This document shows positions 53,344 to 61,331 of a stretch of DNA of 64,000 nucleotides, piece by piece. Each line of letters starts with the position of its first letter. Position 1 is the stretch's first letter. Below the pieces are notes generated by a model that had not been told where the DNA came from, did no database searches, and was given only the letters and a program-made list of their open reading frames with translations. Position numbers and translations under genes: made by a program. Where the stretch lies: NCBI GenBank assembly GCA_028292485.1, contig JAQGMG010000016.1, positions 1 to 64,000 on the forward strand, read 5' to 3'. This stretch comes from Rhodocyclales bacterium (GTDB lineage Bacteria > Pseudomonadota > Gammaproteobacteria > Burkholderiales > Rhodocyclaceae).

Positions 53344-54522
53344 GTGGAAAATACTGCAGAGCGGATTCAAGAGGAGGTGCAGCCGGCAGCGCCGCTCACT
53401 GTGTCGCCGGACGTTGTTCAAGCGCGGGCAGAAACTGCGCCGCCGGTAGTTGAAAAACCAGGCAAGCTGGCACGCATCATCAAGGCCGACAGATCGGTTC
53501 CGGTCATGGGTCTGTTTGTGCTCGCCGTTTTCTATACGGTCTATTTCGCCAAACCCTTCCTGTTGCCGGTCATGCTGGCGCTGTTTCTGGTATTCGTGCT
53601 GCGACCGCTGGTGCGGGTTCTCAATCAACGCTTGCGTCTGCCTTTGCCCCTCGGCTCGGCCTTGGTTGTTTTCGGTTTGCTCGGCGCGCTGGGTGTTGGT
53701 GGCGCTGTGCTGTCAGGGCCGGCGATGGACTGGATCGAGCGGGCGCCGTCTTCGATGCACGATATCGATCAGAAGATCGGCAAGCTCAAGCGCTCGGTGC
53801 AGAACATGCAGCGCGCCACCCAACGCATCGACGATCTGACCAAGGTCGAGCCGCAGAACCGGGTGCGCGAAGTCGCCATGGCACGTATCTCTTTTGGCAG
53901 CATGCTGCTGGCGGGCACGCAAGCATTCATGCTGAGCGCATTTTCGGTAGTCATCCTGGTGTTCTTCCTGCTTGCATCCGGTGATTCCTTGCTGCGCAAG
54001 GTCGTGAAGATCACGCCGAGCCTGCGCGACAAGATCAAGGCCGTGGAAATCGCACGCACCGTGGAGCGCGACGTAGGGCGCTATTTGTTGACGCTTACCG
54101 GCATCAATCTGGTGCTCGGTGTGGCGACGACGCTGGCCATGTTCGCGCTTGGCATGCCCAACGCCATGCTGTGGGGGGCGATGGCTTTTGGCCTGAATTT
54201 CATTCCTTACCTCGGGGCAACCATCACCCTTGTCGTGCTGACGGTGGTTGCCGTCCTGACGTTCGACCAGATCGGACATGCGGCGCTGGTGCCCGTGGTT
54301 TTCCTGAGCATCACGACACTCGAGGGCCAGATTCTCCAGCCTTTTGTCATTGGCCGCAGTTTCTCCGTGAATCCCGTCCTGGTATTTCTTTCCCTGCTTT
54401 TCTGGGGCTGGATGTGGGGCATTGTCGGCATGCTCATGGCCGTGCCGATTCTCGTGACATTCAAGATTCTTTGCGCCCACATTGAAAGTCTGGCGAGCAT
54501 TCACGAGTTCATGGATCGCTGA
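53344..54522 (+). CDS. AI-2E transporter family permease
   Basis: Integral membrane protein of 392 residues with about eight membrane segments in the AI-2E exporter family pattern: FLLPVMLALFLVFVLRPLVRVL, a soluble helical part (WIERAPSSMHDIDQKIGKLK), FLPYLG-like INFIPYLGATITLVVL at 'FGLNFIPYLGATI', and LEGQILQPFVIGRSFSVNPV. Proteins of this family export various small molecules, and only some carry AI-2. GTG 53344 is the start. N-terminal 50 residues are charged and cytoplasmic. Confidence 0.9.
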   Translation: MENTAERIQEEVQPAAPLTVSPDVVQARAETAPPVVEKPGKLARIIKADRSVPVMGLFVLAVFYTVYFAKPFLLPVMLALFLVFVLRPLVRVLNQRLRLPLPLGSALVVFGLLGALGVGGAVLSGPAMDWIERAPSSMHDIDQKIGKLKRSVQNMQRATQRIDDLTKVEPQNRVREVAMARISFGSMLLAGTQAFMLSAFSVVILVFFLLASGDSLLRKVVKITPSLRDKIKAVEIARTVERDVGRYLLTLTGINLVLGVATTLAMFALGMPNAMLWGAMAFGLNFIPYLGATITLVVLTVVAVLTFDQIGHAALVPVVFLSITTLEGQILQPFVIGRSFSVNPVLVFLSLLFWGWMWGIVGMLMAVPILVTFKILCAHIESLASIHEFMDR

Positions 54523-54754
54523 GGCGCGGAAGCGCTCTGCGGCTCCACCTCATTGCGTTGAGGGTTTTACCCCGCTTTCCGGACGCGACGAGGCACTCGC
54601 CGATCCGCTGATGGGCAAACCCGGTGCGGGTTTACGCTCTGACAAATTCCTTCTTCCGGTCATTCTGCCAATCAACTTTTGATTCGTGATGCCGATATAT
54701 CGAGGATTGCCCGGTCCCTATCACCGCCAGGCAACCAGCGAGGTATGGCTAGCG

Positions 54755-56869
54755 ATGAGATTCTTGTCAAACGTTCCGATTGCGATCCGCCTGGCCGGCG
54801 CGTTTTCGGCCGTGCTGGCGCTGCTCGGGGCGGTGATCTTGCTTGGGCTCAGCCAGATAGATCGTATCGGCGAGTCCAGCCGCAAGCTGGCTTCGACAAG
54901 CCTGCAGAATGTCATCCTCGTACACAACGCGCAGGGCGCCGCCCAGGCCGGGGCCTCATTGCTGCATTCGCTTTTCCTGCTGGACCGGGAGAAGCGCATT
55001 CCTGTCTATGCGCGCATTGACCAGAACGCTCGCATCAGGGATTCGGCCATTTCAGAATTGTTGGCCTCCAGCGAGGCGCCCAGCTTTCGCGCAATGGTGG
55101 TGCAGGTTGCCAAGGCTCGAGATCAGTTTGTTGTCGCTTTCAACCAGACGGTCGATGAAGTGGAGCTCGAAAGCGGCGTTGCGCGCTGGCTGATGCTCAG
55201 CAAGACAATGCCTGCCCTGCAGACCATGCTGGACAAGCTCGATCAACTCGTCGAGCTGCAGTCGGCGCAGGCCAACCAGACCATCCAGGGCATCCAGATT
55301 CAGCAAGCTGACAGCAAGCAACTCATTCTCTTGCTCGGGCTGGCATCGCTGCTGGTTGCCTGTGTCTCTGCATTCGCCATTACGCGCTCCATATCGCGAC
55401 CACTCGAACAGACTGCCAAGCTGGCGCGCGATGTTGCCGCGGGCCATTTCGACGGCGCCATTCCGGAGGCCGGGCGCGATGAGATGGGCGTGCTGATCCG
55501 GGCACTCGACGAAATGCGCGGCGGCATTGCAGCACGCGAGCAACGCATCGTCGAGCTCGCTTATCACGATGTGCTGACACGCCTGCCGAATCGCACACTG
55601 TTCAACGATCGTCTGCAACAGGCAGTCAAGGCGGCAACCCGCGGCAATCACGCAGTGTCAGTCATCGTGATGGATCTGGATCGCTTCAAACAGGTCAATG
55701 ACTTGTTGGGGCATCCGGTGGGGGACGAGTTGCTGGGCAAGGTTGCGGATCGCTTGCGCAGTGTCGTGCTGCGTGATTCGGACACAGTGGCCCGCATTGG
55801 CGGCGACGAGTTCGCCGTATTGCTGCCAACGCAAACGGGCGCTGAAGCCATCATCGTCGCCAAACGACTCCTGGCAGCGCTTGAAGAGCCTATCGGTCTG
55901 CAGGGGCAACTGGTCGATGTGAGTGCCAGCTTCGGGCTGGCGTCGTTCCCCGAGCATGGTCACGAGGCGGCAGAACTTATGTCGCGCGCCGATATCGCGA
56001 TGTATGTTGCCAAGCAGGCGGGCTCTGGTTACGTGCTCTTCGAATCGAACCAGGAGCGCAGCAGCGAACATGGTCTGAGCTTGTTGAGTGACCTGCGACA
56101 TGCCTTGGAGAACAATGAATTCCTGCTCAATTTCCAGCCCAAGTTGCGGCTTGGGTCGGGCGCCTGTAACTCTGCCGAAGTGCTGATCCGCTGGAAGCAC
56201 CCCACGCGCGGCCTCATTCCACCAGATCAGTTCATCCCGTTTGCCGAGCAGACCGGCTTCATCAAGATGATTACGCGCTGGGTGCTGGAAAACGCCTGCC
56301 GACAAGCTGCAGCGTGGCATGCGCAAGGTCTGATTCTGGCAATCAACGTCAATATCTCGACGCGCGATCTGGTCAGCCACGATCTGCCGACGCTGGTCGC
56401 GCAAATCCTTCAGCAGACGGGTTTCCCCACCGAGTTGCTATGCCTGGAAATTACCGAGAGCGCGATCATGGATGATCCCGTCCACGCACTTGCCTCGCTG
56501 ACGCGACTCAACGCAATGGGTGTGCGCCTGTCGATCGACGACTTCGGTACCGGTTATTCCTCGCTGGCGTACCTGAAAAAGCTGCCGGTGCAGGAATTGA
56601 AAATCGATCGCTCCTTCGTCATGAATCTCGATGCCGATGCGGGCGACGAAGTGATCGTGCGTTCGACCATCGAGCTTGCCCACAATATGGGCCTCAATGT
56701 CGTTGCGGAAGGGGTCGAGAATGCGCGCGTGCTGCAGCAGCTCACGGATCTTGGCTGCAATGAAGCGCAAGGGTATTTCTTCAGCCGGCCATTGCCTGCG
56801 CTGGAGTTTTCAGCGTGGCTGAAAACCGCACCGAGTTTCGCGACGCAACCCGAGCATGCGGATACCTGA
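54755..56869 (+). CDS. Membrane GGDEF-EAL signalling protein
   Basis: Possible bifunctional c-di-GMP enzyme of 704 residues. Domains: membrane segment (about 10-30), four-helix sensor region (30-195), second membrane segment (LILLLGLASLLVACVSAFAI), HAMP, GGDEF with intact RIGGDEFAVLL (about 349) and the inhibitory site RDSD five residues before it, then EAL with EVL in place of EAL (SAEVLIRWKHPT, about 474), EITESAIMDD, IDDFGTGYSSLAYL and AEGVEN. Both active sites look complete. ATG 54755 is chosen over 54686 for its position before the first membrane segment. Confidence 0.93.
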   Translation: MRFLSNVPIAIRLAGAFSAVLALLGAVILLGLSQIDRIGESSRKLASTSLQNVILVHNAQGAAQAGASLLHSLFLLDREKRIPVYARIDQNARIRDSAISELLASSEAPSFRAMVVQVAKARDQFVVAFNQTVDEVELESGVARWLMLSKTMPALQTMLDKLDQLVELQSAQANQTIQGIQIQQADSKQLILLLGLASLLVACVSAFAITRSISRPLEQTAKLARDVAAGHFDGAIPEAGRDEMGVLIRALDEMRGGIAAREQRIVELAYHDVLTRLPNRTLFNDRLQQAVKAATRGNHAVSVIVMDLDRFKQVNDLLGHPVGDELLGKVADRLRSVVLRDSDTVARIGGDEFAVLLPTQTGAEAIIVAKRLLAALEEPIGLQGQLVDVSASFGLASFPEHGHEAAELMSRADIAMYVAKQAGSGYVLFESNQERSSEHGLSLLSDLRHALENNEFLLNFQPKLRLGSGACNSAEVLIRWKHPTRGLIPPDQFIPFAEQTGFIKMITRWVLENACRQAAAWHAQGLILAINVNISTRDLVSHDLPTLVAQILQQTGFPTELLCLEITESAIMDDPVHALASLTRLNAMGVRLSIDDFGTGYSSLAYLKKLPVQELKIDRSFVMNLDADAGDEVIVRSTIELAHNMGLNVVAEGVENARVLQQLTDLGCNEAQGYFFSRPLPALEFSAWLKTAPSFATQPEHADT

Positions 56870-56879
56870 TTGCGCAGTT

Positions 56880-56906
56880 CGTCATTCCCGCTCTCGCGGG
56901 ATGACG
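56880..56906. repeat. CGTCATTCCCGC-type hairpin
   Basis: CGTCATTCCCGC, loop TCTC, GCGGGATGACG, with one bulged T. It matches the arms of the repeats at 36402, 36464 and 41773 and lies between the convergent GGDEF-EAL and OmpA-domain genes, so it may serve as a shared transcript end. Confidence 0.75.
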
Positions 56907-56947
56907 AAATTCAAGCCGAAATTCAAGCTCCAGAAATCCATCCTGAA

Positions 56948-58162
56948 TTACAGCTTGCCGCAATCCACGAGCTTGAACTCTACGCGCCGGTCGATGGCAT
57001 CCTGGATATCGTCGGTGCCGGTGCCAACGATGTTTTCTTTCCAGCCCAGCCCGATGGGTCTGGAGCGTTGCAGTATCTGCGGAAAGTCCTTTTGCATCAG
57101 CTTCTGCACGGCAGTGGCCCGCTGCAGGGAGAGCTGCTCATTGAAGGTCGAGCTGCCACTGTGACTACTATGCCCCGCAATCAGCAGACAGCCGTTGCTG
57201 CGTGCAAACAGCTTGGCAATCTGGCGTAGCCAGATGGCATATTGCCCACGCAATTCCGTGTCGTTGATGAAGTCGGTCGAGGCGACGCCAAAGAACAACT
57301 TGGTGCTGATGTTGTTGTTCTGATAACCGATGTTGACCAATTGGCCGAATGCCACTTCTGCTTCGCTGCTTTTGCGCAAGCGGCGGTTGGTCTGGTACAG
57401 CCCTGCATACGTCTTCATGATCTGGCCGTCGGGCCGTAGCGATGCGGCCTTGTACATGCCGAGCGCCTGCTCAAGTTTGTCGGCTTCGTAAGCGGCGTCG
57501 GCTTCAGCGAGCAGCGACGCGGTCGGGAGCGAGTCGAAATAGGCCGGGTCTGCCTGCTGGCCTGGCGACATCTGAGCGGTCTCGATCTGACCCTCAACCC
57601 GTTTATCCTTCAGGTACATCGGGCTGTCCTGATAGGCCGCGACAGGCGTGACATCGATCTTCTTGTCGGCGATCCAGGCATCGGCGCTTGCAACGACCCG
57701 ACCACTCTTGCGCTCGATGACGGCCAGCGCCAGTTTGTACATCTTCCCCTTGTCATCGGGCGAGGGCGAATACAGCATGGCGCCGCTCACCACGTATTTC
57801 GCGGTGTCGTAGTTTTCAAGCGTCAGCGGAACGAAGACATACCTCTCCGATACCTTCGCCGCCTCTTCGCGCAGGATCCTGTCCACCGCAATGCTGGCCT
57901 GATTCACTTCGGCGGTATTGGCGTCGACGACCGGATCGATCATGAAAATGGTCTTGCCGGTGGCAATGCCTACTGCCAGGCCGGTAAGGCCTTCCTGTTG
58001 CTTGACCTGCTGCATCAAGGCATTGGTCACCGCATGTACTGCCTCGTTGAAACTCTGCGGTGCAGCGGTGGATTTGGGCGGCGGTGTCTTGCAGGCAAAA
58101 GCACACAGCGCCATCAGCCCCACAGCCAGGTAGCGCACAGCAAGGACGATATTCTTGTTCAT
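56948..58162 (-). CDS. OmpA-domain lipoprotein
   Basis: Predicted lipoprotein of 404 residues with lipobox CAFAC (Cys24). The middle (about 40-190) resembles CsgG/FlgO-like regions (FNEAVHAVTNALMQQVKQQ; YVFVPLTLENYDTAKYVVSGAML). Residues about 215-290 look like a helical repeat region, and the C-terminus (LFARSNGCLLIAGHSSHSGSS; DAIDRRVEFKLVDC) is an OmpA-like peptidoglycan-binding domain. The combination recalls cell-surface assembly lipoproteins. It is convergent with the GGDEF-EAL gene; a functional link is only a guess. Confidence 0.82.
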   Translation of the reverse strand: MNKNIVLAVRYLAVGLMALCAFACKTPPPKSTAAPQSFNEAVHAVTNALMQQVKQQEGLTGLAVGIATGKTIFMIDPVVDANTAEVNQASIAVDRILREEAAKVSERYVFVPLTLENYDTAKYVVSGAMLYSPSPDDKGKMYKLALAVIERKSGRVVASADAWIADKKIDVTPVAAYQDSPMYLKDKRVEGQIETAQMSPGQQADPAYFDSLPTASLLAEADAAYEADKLEQALGMYKAASLRPDGQIMKTYAGLYQTNRRLRKSSEAEVAFGQLVNIGYQNNNISTKLFFGVASTDFINDTELRGQYAIWLRQIAKLFARSNGCLLIAGHSSHSGSSTFNEQLSLQRATAVQKLMQKDFPQILQRSRPIGLGWKENIVGTGTDDIQDAIDRRVEFKLVDCGKL

Positions 58163-58324
58163 GAATGACCTCTCGTGATTCCCGGAAGGTGCATTGTCTC
58201 TCCGGTATTTTTCTTGGATTCGATTCTATTGATGGGGCCGACCGTCTTCAAACTACAGCAACTGGCCGGCCTCACTGTAACGCATGGTAGATGAAGCAAG
58301 CCAAATGCCGGCAAGCTCACCGAC

Positions 58325-58358
58325 TTAAGTCTATATAAGGACCTGAGTCTATAGACTT
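58325..58358. repeat. AGTCTATA repeats after the ChrA genes
   Basis: AAGTCTATA (58325-58333) and TATAGACTT (58350-58358) form an inverted repeat, with an additional direct AGTCTATA copy at 58347. It starts seven bases after the downstream chrA stop when read on the minus strand, so it may be a terminator-like hairpin. Confidence 0.5.
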
Positions 58359-58365
58359 TGCGGCG

Positions 58366-58893
58366 TTAGACCGCGCCCAGCCCGCCCAGCAAGGCAGCCG
58401 CCGCCAGCCACCACAGCGGGTTCTTGTCTGAATAGTACGAGAGCGCGGCGCCACAAGCAGCAAACGCATAGACCTGCCAGCTGTCCCCGGTTGTCCGCAC
58501 CAGCAGGCAACCGCTGCCAAGCACCAGGCCGATCGTGATCGGTGTGAGCCCCCTTTCGATGGCCTTGCGCCAGTCCGAATGACTGAAACGATCCCACAAC
58601 TTGCCGACGCCGAACGCAAGAAGCGAAGACGGGCCGCACATGCCAATAGTGCACACAAGAGCGCCGCCCAAGCCGGCAAGCTTCCAGCCGATCAGGCTCA
58701 CGATCAGCACGTTCGGGCCCGGGGCAGCCTGGGTAATGGCATAGAGCGACGCGAACTCCGCGCTGCTGATCCAGCCATGTGTTTCGACAATCTGGCGATG
58801 CAATTCGGGCAGGGTCGCGCTTGCACCGCCGACCGCCATGAGCGACAGAAGGCAGAAGCGGAAAAAGAGTTCGACGACGGAAGGGGGCGTCAT
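58366..58893 (-). CDS. chrA: Chromate transporter ChrA, second half
   Basis: Membrane protein of 175 residues with five or six hydrophobic segments. It carries FFRFCLLSLMAVGGASATLPELHRQ and the conserved ITQAAPGPNVLIVSLIGWKLAG, a ChrA signature, once per half. Two-gene ChrA systems encode N- and C-terminal halves separately and export chromate by CHR-family transport. Its ATG overlaps the stop of the partner gene in ATGA. This is the shorter half. Confidence 0.9.
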   Translation of the reverse strand: MTPPSVVELFFRFCLLSLMAVGGASATLPELHRQIVETHGWISSAEFASLYAITQAAPGPNVLIVSLIGWKLAGLGGALVCTIGMCGPSSLLAFGVGKLWDRFSHSDWRKAIERGLTPITIGLVLGSGCLLVRTTGDSWQVYAFAACGAALSYYSDKNPLWWLAAAALLGGLGAV

Positions 58894-59471
58894 GTTTTCT
58901 TCTCCGCCCGGTCGCGCTCATGCCTCACGCTATGCCAGCCAAAAGCAATGCCGACGGGTGCCAGGACCAGCAGCACGCCAAGCAGCGGCAGGCGCAGCCA
59001 GACCACTGCCATGAATGCCAATAGCATGATCGCGACAGACCATGCATTGCGATCCATCTTCATAGCCAGTTTGGCACTGGTGGCGATGATCAGCCCTGCA
59101 GCCGTGGCGGCGACGCCAATGAGAGCCTGATTCACGATTGCCGATTGGGCGAAGTGATCGTACAGGCTGGCCAGCAGCAGCACGATCGCCAGGGGCGCCA
59201 GCATGAGGCCAGAAACAGCGCAGAGAGAGCCCTGCCAGCCCTGGAAGCGCGCGCCTATCACGACGGACATGTTGACGATGTTCGGGCCGGGCAGCGTCTG
59301 ACCCAGGCTGAGCAATTCCGTAAATTGCCGGTCGGTCAGCCAGCGTCGATCATCGACCAGCATGCGACGCGCGTGCGGCAATACGCCACCAAAGCCGGAC
59401 ATTCCGGTCTTGAAGAAACCGGTGAAGAGCTGGAGGCAGGTTGGGGATACAAGGCGTTCCGGGTTCTTCAT
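58890..59471 (-). CDS. chrA: Chromate transporter ChrA, first half
   Basis: Membrane protein of about 193 residues with LFTGFFKTGMSGFGGVLPHARRML and LLSLGQTLPGPNIVNMSVVIGARFQGW, the N-terminal ChrA repeat. Paired by ATGA overlap with the next gene, so the two halves are made together. I use ATG 59471 (MKNPERLVSPTCLQLF); GTG 59504 is an alternative without a better ribosome binding site. Substrate is presumed chromate from the family, but sulfate-like anions are possible. Confidence 0.9.
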   Translation of the reverse strand: MKNPERLVSPTCLQLFTGFFKTGMSGFGGVLPHARRMLVDDRRWLTDRQFTELLSLGQTLPGPNIVNMSVVIGARFQGWQGSLCAVSGLMLAPLAIVLLLASLYDHFAQSAIVNQALIGVAATAAGLIIATSAKLAMKMDRNAWSVAIMLLAFMAVVWLRLPLLGVLLVLAPVGIAFGWHSVRHERDRAEKKT

Positions 59472-59621
59472 TAGGTATTTTGTTCGAAAGTCGGCCGATT
59501 CCACTAAGATGAGCGCCAGATACCGGCTTGGTCTGCCTCAGTCGGGGCTCCGCAGGCTGCCGAGACTATGTAACAGCGGTATGTAATAGGTTTACCCGGG
59601 TTAGAAGCTATGCGAATATAC

Positions 59622-59646
59622 AAAAATCGATAATATCGATTTTTTT
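59622..59646. promoter_or_regulatory. AT-rich palindrome between chrA and the LamG lipoprotein gene
   Basis: AAAAATCGAT, loop AAT, ATCGATTTTT followed by TT. It is in the divergent 242-base region, where a terminator is not expected, so it may be an operator or an attenuator in the leader of the lipoprotein gene. The rest of the region shows no gene. Confidence 0.5.
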
Positions 59647-59713
59647 GCGGCGATAAAAACAGTTCGCCTTCGGTGCATGCCGATGTGATGGACAAATATT
59701 CTGGAGAGATGAC

Positions 59714-60700
59714 ATGAAAATTCGACAAGCCTGCCCGCGGCCAAAGCCGGCGTTTTACCTTGGTTTGATAACCGCCCTGTTGGGGGCAGCCCTTCTTGGT
59801 GCCTGTGGCGGTGGAAGTAGCAACAACGAAATTCCGCCATCTGCAAGCGGCTCCTCTTCGAGTAGCAGCTCCACTTCCAGTGCAGCTTCTTCAGCAGCGG
59901 CGTCCTCGGCAGCAGCTTCCTCCGCGGCAGCTTCCTCGGCCGCGGCATCGTCGGCTGCAGCTTCTTCAGCGGCAGCATCGAGCTCTAGTAGCGTGACGGT
60001 CCCCGCTCCCGACAATGCATGGGCGTTCGACAGCACCGCTGCCCCCGGCTTCACGCCGATGACACCCTACGCCGGGGCCAACAATCTGACTGCTGGATCC
60101 ACAAGCGCAACTAACCTGGGTGTCTTCTCTCTCACCGCAAACAAGGCTGGCACAGCAAACGCGGCAATCAGGATCACGCCTGGTACCGGCGGTGGTAACG
60201 ACTACTATCGTATTACCCCGTTTGGGTCGGTTCCCGCCACTCTTGCTACTCCGGCGGCTATCACGGTAGAAGCGATGATCCAGTTTTCAACGGTCACTGC
60301 CACGGGGAACATGGTAATCGTCAAGCATCTTAATGCTGGCAACACCCAAGGCTATAGTCTGTATCTGAAGCCTGATGGAGTTACCGTGGGGTTCCGCGTT
60401 AACAACAGCGCAGTCTATGAGCAGGTCGCGACGATTTCAACGAGCGGTGGCTGGAGTCACATCGTTGCGACCTATGACGGAACGAGCATGCACCTGTATG
60501 TCAATGGTGTGGAAGTTGGTTCGGGCTCAGGCACCGTCACGACACCTGGCGCAATTCTGGATTCGGCCACCGACTTCCAGGTGGGTGGAAATAGTACAAG
60601 CGCCTCGACTGCCGCGGTGAATGGCGCTATCGACGACGTGCGTATCTACGACGTTGCACTGACTCCGGCGCAAGTTTCGGCGCGCTACGCGACGTACTGA
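59714..60700 (+). CDS. LamG-like lipoprotein with Ala/Ser linker
   Basis: Predicted lipoprotein of 328 residues: lipobox LLGAC (Cys31), a low-complexity Ser/Ala segment (43-93) that includes six copies of AAASS, then a jelly-roll LamG/concanavalin-like domain (about 100-328), with AITVEAMIQFSTV, GGWSHIVATYDGTSMHLYVNGV and the end GAIDDVRIYDVALTPAQVSAR, all hallmarks of the LamG fold. It should be a surface or periplasmic carbohydrate- or matrix-binding protein on a flexible stalk. GGAGAGATGAC precedes the ATG. Acylation is inferred. Confidence 0.87.
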   Translation: MKIRQACPRPKPAFYLGLITALLGAALLGACGGGSSNNEIPPSASGSSSSSSSTSSAASSAAASSAAASSAAASSAAASSAAASSAAASSSSSVTVPAPDNAWAFDSTAAPGFTPMTPYAGANNLTAGSTSATNLGVFSLTANKAGTANAAIRITPGTGGGNDYYRITPFGSVPATLATPAAITVEAMIQFSTVTATGNMVIVKHLNAGNTQGYSLYLKPDGVTVGFRVNNSAVYEQVATISTSGGWSHIVATYDGTSMHLYVNGVEVGSGSGTVTTPGAILDSATDFQVGGNSTSASTAAVNGAIDDVRIYDVALTPAQVSARYATY

Positions 60701-60730
60701 AATCGACCGCAATAAATTCAAGATCGTCTG

Positions 60731-60793
60731 AAGGAGGTCTTGAACATGGCCCCAAGTCGCGAGACTTGGGGCTTTTTTATTGCATTACCTTAA
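60731..60793 (+). terminator. Terminator overlapping a 15-codon ORF with a perfect ribosome binding site
   Basis: GCCCCAAGTC, loop GCGA, GACTTGGGGC then TTTTTT (60749-60778) is a strong intrinsic terminator after the LamG gene. AAGGAGGT at 60731-60738 lies seven bases before ATG 60746, which opens the ORF MAPSRETWGFFIALP (stop at 60793). Translation of this ORF would enter the hairpin. Confidence 0.85.
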
Positions 60794-60859
60794 TGTTTCT
60801 CCCTATCGCTGTAGATGGGCGTCATCATGTTGATGTGCCTACTCAATCACGAACTCCCC

Positions 60860-61222
60860 ATGTCCCACGCCAAATCCCGCGAAATTGTTCTTGATATCAA
60901 GATGACGGAAGAGCTGCTTCAGGGCCTGGCCAAGCTGCGCGAAACCTGGAAGCGCGACCCGGCGTCCTTGCGCAAGGGCCTGAGCTGTACTGAATCGAAT
61001 GAAGGCGAGTTCGTGCTGGTCGCTGCAGAGTCAGCCTTCGTGACGCTTCCTGGCGCCTGTGTCATCACCAGCGTGGGCGCTGTCGAACTTGCAGATGTCG
61101 GGCCTGTTTTCGTGGAAGGTGCGCACTCCAAGACGCTCATTCTCAGATCGACGCCCGATGGCTGGCGTTTCTCCGTTAAATTCGTGCCGCCGGTAGTGCG
61201 CGAACGGAATTTACCGCACTGA
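60860..61222 (+). CDS. Hypothetical protein
   Basis: Protein of about 120 residues that I do not recognise. It starts MSHAKSREIVLDIKMTEELLQGL, has a charged helix LAKLRETWKRDPASLRKGLSC and a strand-rich second half (FVLVAAESAFVTLPGACVITSVGAV; LILRSTPDGWRFSVKFVPPVV). No signal peptide or membrane segment. An in-frame ATG at 60815 would lengthen it by 15 residues with no better ribosome binding site. It lies after the terminator of the LamG gene and before a very long hairpin. Confidence 0.6.
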   Translation: MSHAKSREIVLDIKMTEELLQGLAKLRETWKRDPASLRKGLSCTESNEGEFVLVAAESAFVTLPGACVITSVGAVELADVGPVFVEGAHSKTLILRSTPDGWRFSVKFVPPVVRERNLPH

Positions 61223-61248
61223 AATAAATGTAAAGCTGACTGCGATAA

Positions 61249-61295
61249 AACGTAAAGCAAACGGCCCGCACATGGCGGGCCGTTTGCTTTACGTT
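61249..61295. terminator. 21-base perfect hairpin between convergent genes
   Basis: AACGTAAAGCAAACGGCCCGC (split here as 61249-61269) is followed, after five bases, by its exact complement at 61275-61295. The inner part (AAACGGCCCGC/GCGGGCCGTTT) is a typical terminator core. It sits between the hypothetical gene and acnB, which are convergent, and should work in both directions. Confidence 0.75.
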
Positions 61296-61331
61296 GAAGG
61301 CGAAGCGCTGCGTCAGGCGCCGCTCTTCTAT

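Noticed and set aside
59870..60000. DNA tandem repeat or CRISPR-like signal in the Ser/Ala region
   Set aside because: It is in frame within a lipoprotein gene and explained by the AAASS protein repeat.
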